DNA of 64,000 nucleotides from NCBI RefSeq assembly GCF_019175385.1, contig NC_083345.1, forward strand, positions 113,942,480 to 114,006,479, read 5' to 3'. Under the pieces are notes generated by a model, which was given only the letters and a program-made list of their open reading frames with translations, had not been told where the DNA came from and ran no database searches. Shown piece after piece: positions 59,189-64,000 of this stretch. The position numbers and the translations under genes are program-made. Each line of letters begins with the position of its first letter. Position 1 is the stretch's first letter. The stretch is from Lycium barbarum (lineage: Eukaryota; Streptophyta; Magnoliopsida; Solanales; Solanaceae).

Positions 59189-59690
59189 TGTTATAAACTG
59201 CTTGTAAATATTGTCCGCTTTGGCGCACCTCACGGCTTTAAAACGCGTATACGAAGGAGGAGGGCCACCAGGCACCATAGCTCACTTGTATAAACTGTCC
59301 GCTTTGGGAACTTCAGGCCCCTCACGGTTTTCAAACGCGTATATAAGTAAAGGCTTCAGGCCCAGCTTATAAGCACGCACACAATCCCGTGTGCGAGCGA
59401 TGTGGGAACTTCAAGTTCACAACACACCCCCTCATCGCGAGCATCGTGCTGATAACGTGTTATAAACTGCTTGTAAATATTGTCCGCTTTGGCGCACCTC
59501 ACGGCTTTAAAACGCGTATACGAAGGAGGAGGGCCACCAGGCACCATAGCTCACTTGTATAAACTGTCCGCTTTGGGAACTTCAGGCCCCTCACGGTTTT
59601 CAAACGCGTATACAAGTAAAGGCTTCAGGCCCAGCTTATAAGCACGCACACAATCCCGTGTGCGAGCGATGTGGGAACTTCAAGTTCACA
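59189..59690 (-). mobile_element. Minimal TRIM: two 233-bp LTRs around 36 bp
   Basis: 59189-59421 and 59458-59690 are direct repeats of equal length, differing at only a base or two (ctatataag versus ctatacaag type). On the minus strand each starts tgtgaacttgaagttcc and ends tataaca, i.e. TG...CA. The 36-bp space reads, on the minus strand, cgttatcagcacgatg (PBS-like) then gatgagggggtg (PPT-like). This is the full LTR-PBS-PPT-LTR order with nothing between. Flanks gcttg and gcatg are near but not identical as a 5-bp duplication. Confidence 0.7.
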
Positions 59691-59937
59691 GCATGTCACT
59701 TTCTTCTCCATTTTAACTTCTCTATATTGGACTGCATAAATTACAGAAATCACAATCAGACCAAATTGCCTGGTTGTCTTGACTGTAACGTATGGAAGAG
59801 AAATTTAGGTACCAAATTCCAAGTTTCCTACTAATTCCTCCATGACCAAGTCAAATATAATAAATGTATAATAATTTGGCTGTCTACCTATAGTACTACT
59901 ACACGTAAACCACAATTAGTTTTTTCAATTCTTCAAA

Positions 59938-61237
59938 GGGCAATTCACAGAATTGCCCTTCTTTTGGGGTGGTATTTAAATTTTGTCCCTCATATTTGAG
60001 GTCTTTAAATTTTGCCCTTCGGCTAAAACCCATAGGTTCCTGGTTCGAACCCCCGCTCAGTCAAAAATTTTAAAAAAAATTGCAAAACAGAGTTTAAATT
60101 TCGCTATGCCCCCTCCGGCAGACTTTGCCTTGAAGCATATATATGTATTTTTTTTTAACTTTTCAAGGTAAACTTTTAGTAATGCCTTAATTAAAAGTGT
60201 GCCCCATAAAACATAACTAAAAGTATGCCCCATAAGACGTAAGTTTTCCTTAAGGCATAACTAAAAGTTTGTCTTATAAGACAAAGTTTAAATTTTGCTA
60301 TGCCCCCTCCGGCAGACTTTTAGTTAAGCATAACTAAAAGTTTGTCTTATAAGGCAAAGTTTAAATTTTGCTATGCCCCCTCCGGCAGACTTTTAGTTAT
60401 GTTTAACTAAAAGTCTGCCGGAGGGGTTAGACTTTGCCTTGAAGCATATATATGTATTTTTTTTTAACTTTTCAAGGTAAACTTTTAGTAATGCCTTAAC
60501 TAAAAGTGTGCTCCATAAAACATAACTAAAAGTATGCCCCATAAGGCGTAATTTTTCCTTAAGACATAACTAAAAGTTTACCTTAAAAGGCAAAGTTTAA
60601 ATTTTGCTATGCCCCTTCCGGCAGACTTTTAGTTATGTTTAACTAAAAGTCTGCCGGAGGGGGCAGACTTTGCCTTGAGGCATATATACATATATTTTTT
60701 TTTCTTTTACTTTTCAAGGTAAACTTTTAGTTATGCCTTAACTAAAAAGTGTGTCCCAAAGACATAACTAAAAGTATGCCTATAAGGCGGAACTTTTCCT
60801 TAAGGCATAACTTAAACTTTGCCTTATAAGGCTAAGTTTATGCCTTAAGAAAAGTTCTTGCCTTATGGGGCATAATTTTGTTATGCCTTAACTAAAATTC
60901 TGCCCCATAAGGCATAACTAAACTATGTCTTAGGAAAAATTCTGCCTTATGGGGCAGACTTTTAGTTATGCCGGATCCGGCATAACTTTAGCTTTTCCTT
61001 AAAGATTGTATGCTGGATCCGGCATACACTCCCCCAGTCCTGTCTTGCGAAATTATTTTTTTATTTTATGCCTGAGCGAGGGTTCGAACCCAAAACTTCA
61101 TGTATTCGCCCACCTTTTCCAAGCAAAGGGCAAAACTTAAAGACCACAAATATGAGGGGCAAAATTTAAAGACCACAAATTTGAGGGGCAAAATTTAAAG
61201 ACCACCCCAAAAGAAGGGCAATCCGCGCAAAAAAATG
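59938..61237. mobile_element. Foldback element, 1.3 kb, inserted just before the LRK10L remnant
   Basis: Ends pair (aattgcccttcttttggggt on the left; accccaaaagaagggcaat on the right), and the 9-bp word ttcttcaaa flanks both sides (59929-59937, 61238-61246), suggesting a Mutator-like origin. The inner part has tRNA-like B-box words on both arms (ggttcgaaccc) and repeated modules of atgccccctccggcagactt ttagttatg in both orientations. Confidence 0.75.
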
Positions 61238-61258
61238 TTCTTCAAACATCATCTAACA

Positions 61259-61755
61259 ATGTGTCCAACTCAATTATTCTCCTTCTTCTTCGTCTCTTTC
61301 CTTCTTCCTTTGTTCTCCTTTTTCATCAACTCAACTAGAGCTGATAATAATACGCCATTTACAAGTTGCCCTTCAGGCTGGGTTCGTTTCTTCCTGAAAG
61401 AGGCCACAATAGTGAGATATACTTTCCATGTTGGGCTTATCAACGAATTTTGCTAGATGAAGACTTAAATATAAGAGATATGATGACCAATGAAGAAGAA
61501 GAGATTGCGGAGAAAATGATATTAGTTGGTTTGTGGTGCATCCAAACAGATCCCTCGCAAAGGCCAGCCATCTATAAGGTAATTGAAATGTTAGAAAGTA
61601 ACTTGGAGGCCTTGCAAATCCCACCAAAACCTTTCATATGTTCTCCATCACAATCAGAAGGATCGCCATTGAACACTTTGGAGCAACCAGCTAAGCCATT
61701 CTTATTTTCTACTTTGAGTTCGACGCTGGAGTCTACTGTCTCAACAATTGTATAA
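61259..61755 (+). pseudogene. LRK10L: Internally deleted LRK10L-type kinase remnant
   Basis: Begins with a good ATG and signal peptide (61259 on; about 38 residues, to TPFTSCPSG), then jumps at about 61376 directly to the kinase C-terminal tail in another frame (SEIYFPCWAYQ ... [18 protein letters not shown] ... PPKPF), ending at 61753-61755. The tail matches that of the intact gene at 49270-51526 ([29 protein letters not shown]). The ectodomain, membrane segment and all kinase catalytic residues are missing. The transposon at 59938-61237 ends 21 bp upstream of the ATG, separating it from its former promoter. Confidence 0.85.
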
Positions 61756-62122
61756 TTTGCTCAAGAAGTTTTTAGACAATATTTTTGTACAACATTGGGA
61801 TATAGCGATCAAATATTAGTGAAAGTTATAAATATGTGGTCAATTCCACTTAAAGGTGAAAACTTGTCTATTTATTTTCTTATTTAACTGTTTTGCTTTT
61901 GCAGGAGAGAAATGAGGAGAAGGGCGTTATGTAGTCTGAGTTGAGGCTTAATTTATTTCACTAAAATGTATATGCTATTTCTTGAACTTGAGAAGGAACT
62001 AAATGGAAGACTACTTCTGAACTACCCTAAGAACAGAGTACCTTCTTTTACATTATGCTTGCAACCTATGCCTCATTTTTCTTTCTCACAGTTACTGTAT
62101 GAAAATCTGCATTAAGCTGCTT
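61756..62122. other. Region after the LRK10L remnant
   Basis: No gene seen; it probably holds the former 3' UTR. Confidence 0.5.
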
Positions 62123-62221
62123 TTAAATCTTTCTGATCTCCCTCTTCAATGCGTAAGCGATATCTTCAACTTCCTCCTCAAATTTCTCATAATAAAATGG
62201 AGGATTCCATGCATAGCTGAC
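62123..62221 (-). CDS. Candidate terminal exon of an unrecognised gene
   Basis: On the minus strand, after an AG acceptor (62222-62223), 32 codons read SYAWNPPFYYEKFEEEVED then IAYALKREIRKI and a TAA stop. Composition looks coding and the acceptor is good. I do not recognise the protein and could not find a convincing upstream exon, although a TATA box on the same strand lies at 63027-63035. Could also be a gene fragment. Confidence 0.35.
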   Translation of the reverse strand, partial: VSYAWNPPFYYEKFEEEVEDIAYALKREIRKI

Positions 62222-63026
62222 CTTACAGCACATTAAAACAAAATTTTGCAAATATTGAGGCGAAAAAAAGAAGATACTAAGAAATTCAATGAAATGAAGA
62301 GTCCATTTGGTGAATTCAGGATTTGAAGTTTATGTGTTCCTACAATGACTTGACATTAATATAAATAACATTAATATACATTAAATAACTAGATTCACAA
62401 AATATATGAGCAGAATTAGCTATTGGGTTTCTGTAAACTCGTAGCTAACACACTGGATCCGCACTGAAGGATGTCGTTAAATGTACCTCTTAAGAAGAAA
62501 CGGATAGTCTTTCCATTCGTTGGAAGCCAAGTTATAGATAGATATTGCAAACCAATTATGATGATGAATGGTGATGGAGGCATGACAAAAGGAAAGTCCT
62601 AAAGGTGTAGTCCACTATGCCTCAAAAAGAAACCAAATTCTACAATTGCAATTAGTCATGTAGTAGAAAATATTTTGCCCTTCCATCACAACACGTCCGA
62701 ACTAGACTTAGAATTCAATAATTTATGAATAAATTTTTTTACCCGCAAAATGGTACAATTGAATTGTATGGACACGCAAATCGAGATGAGTAAATAGATT
62801 AAACAAGAGACAACTTACAGCAATATGAACTATGCAAAGATAGGCAATTTAAAAGAAAGAACGAAAGTAGTTTGAGTTATGGCGTTGTGATGCGTCAAAG
62901 CCGCCGGAGAAGACTCCTTGCGATTAAACTGATAATACAATGCCGAAGCAAGAAACTTGAAGAAAATTAGTTATGCTCTGCATACTTGCTAGAATTCGAA
63001 TGCCCTACAACAAGAGTGTAGTGCTC

Positions 63027-63035
63027 TATTTATAG
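63027..63035 (-). promoter_or_regulatory. Candidate TATA box (minus strand)
   Basis: Minus strand ctataaatagag, a good plant TATA box. About 50 nt further a short ORF of 19 codons begins (MQSITNFLQ..). It would suit a gene reading toward 62123. Confidence 0.4.
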
Positions 63036-63044
63036 CTAAGCTTA

Positions 63045-63630
63045 CAGGAACATGATCCACGAATCATGCCCTCATAATGTCAATTGAATGCTCATCATAT
63101 TAGTTGAGTAACGGCTGGAGAAGATCTCGGGATCCTCTGTAACTGCTGATTTCTGAGCTTCATTCCATCCGGCCAGTAATTTGTACTTAGTCTTGCTTCT
63201 TATCCGGGGTCGCGTTGCCGGTGATTGTGAACCTGGCATGACTTGCTGACAAGTAACATGGACTTAATCGGTATCATTATTTGCTGACTCATATCTGACA
63301 CGACCATATTGACACATATCTGTACTTGATTCGGTCACCTAACGGTTTCGAATTTTACCCCATAAGATAGTCCTCCCACCTCTCGGTGATTCGACAAGAT
63401 GTGACCTGGAAGTGGAAAAGACTTTTTCTTTCTCGGCGGGAAGGTACGTGAAAAGTTTCTGACGCTTGATAGGACACATGCCTATTTACATTATGTTGAC
63501 ACCCAATTTTGTCCCGCCTCTCCTCCGAAATACCTATTTACACTTCTGGTATTTCGAGAAATTAAAAAATATGCATGTAAGTTTTACTATAATTATTAGT
63601 CTTTTATTAACACCCACGTTTTATTTATTC
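63045..63630. other. Unassigned region, perhaps part of an LTR element
   Basis: Higher GC than its surroundings (gatctcgggatcctctgtaa, ggtcgcgttgccggtgattg, cctctcggtgattcgac) but no repeat partner, PBS or ORF recognised in the window. Confidence 0.3.
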
Positions 63631-63634
63631 TACT

Positions 63635-63647
63635 GCAGTTATTATTA

Positions 63648-63698
<51 letters not shown>

Positions 63699-64000
63699 TT
63701 CTTAAATTATCATTTATTACTAATTGTCATTAATTATTATTCTTGTTATTTCCATTATCATTGTTATTATTATTATTAATTACTAATCATTATTATCAGC
63801 GTTATTTTGTTATCAATTATTAATCATCATTATCATCGTTATTTTATTATTAATCAATAATTGTTATTTATTATTATTATTATTATCATCATCATTATTT
63901 CTTATTATTATTATCATTATTATTTTATTTATTATCATTTTGTTATTATCAATAATTGTTATTTATTATTATTATTTTTATTATTATTAATTATTATCAT
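63635..64000. repeat. (ATT)n-rich low-complexity tract
   Basis: About 366 bp built almost only from TTA/ATT units with scattered C and G, running to the window end. The purest part is 63642-63696. Confidence 0.95.

Noticed and set aside
59356..59547. 63-codon minus-strand ORF
   Set aside because: Lies across the two LTRs of the minimal TRIM; not a gene.
1..64000. tRNA, rRNA or other known RNA genes
   Set aside because: Only SINE and MITE fragments with tRNA-like words were seen; no complete cloverleaf or rRNA segment was recognised.

Overview
This is plant nuclear DNA, almost certainly from a Solanaceae species. The evidence is several TS-type SINEs with a (TTG)n 3' end, a dense set of MITEs, TRIMs, Helitrons and LTR elements, long AT-rich introns, and host genes of clear plant type (KAKU4, REIL, LRK10L). 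All exon boundaries come from reading splice signals and frame by eye, without transcript support.

Layout. (1) 1-1800: upstream DNA with a 366-bp MITE. (2) 1801-19739, + strand: an intact 11-exon KAKU4 gene (predicted 531 aa, nuclear lamina / nuclear basket). Its introns hold a degenerate tandem repeat, SINEs, two kinds of TRIM, a degraded L1-type LINE, a Ty1-copia relic, a LINE tail and a hAT MITE. (3) 20752-43461, - strand: a REIL (REI1-like 60S biogenesis factor) pseudogene. Its intron 1 holds a 20.2-kb Ty1-copia element (21967-42199, TSD aatac), which in turn carries a complete-length 12.7-kb Athila-like Ty3-gypsy element (26196-38881, TSD gtgtt). Both are inactivated mainly by point stops. 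(4) 44434-47359: a Helitron with a hAT element inside it. (5) 49270-51526, + strand: an intact three-exon LRK10L receptor-like kinase (700 aa, non-RD). (6) 52586-61237: a run of non-autonomous DNA elements: a hAT, a Stowaway-like MITE, a 2.2-kb Mutator-type foldback with kilobase arms, a second Helitron, another foldback, a minimal TRIM (two 233-bp LTRs around 36 bp), and a 1.3-kb foldback ending just before the LRK10L remnant. (7) 61259-61755: an internally deleted LRK10L pseudogene. (8) 61756-64000: a candidate minus-strand terminal exon and TATA box, then an ATT-rich low-complexity tract.

The genes do not form a pathway. The main story is how they tolerate or fail under transposon load: KAKU4 keeps a clean splice frame through about 18 kb of invaded introns, REIL has decayed, and an LRK10L family pair has one intact and one deleted member. 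Observations most worth following are the covarying hairpin pair at the end of the Athila-like pol, the large GCGCTGGCCATGCG-type palindrome repeated in both the LTRs and the internal tandem array of that element, the minimal TRIM, the Arg-rich ORF in the copia leader, and the Mutator-type foldback.
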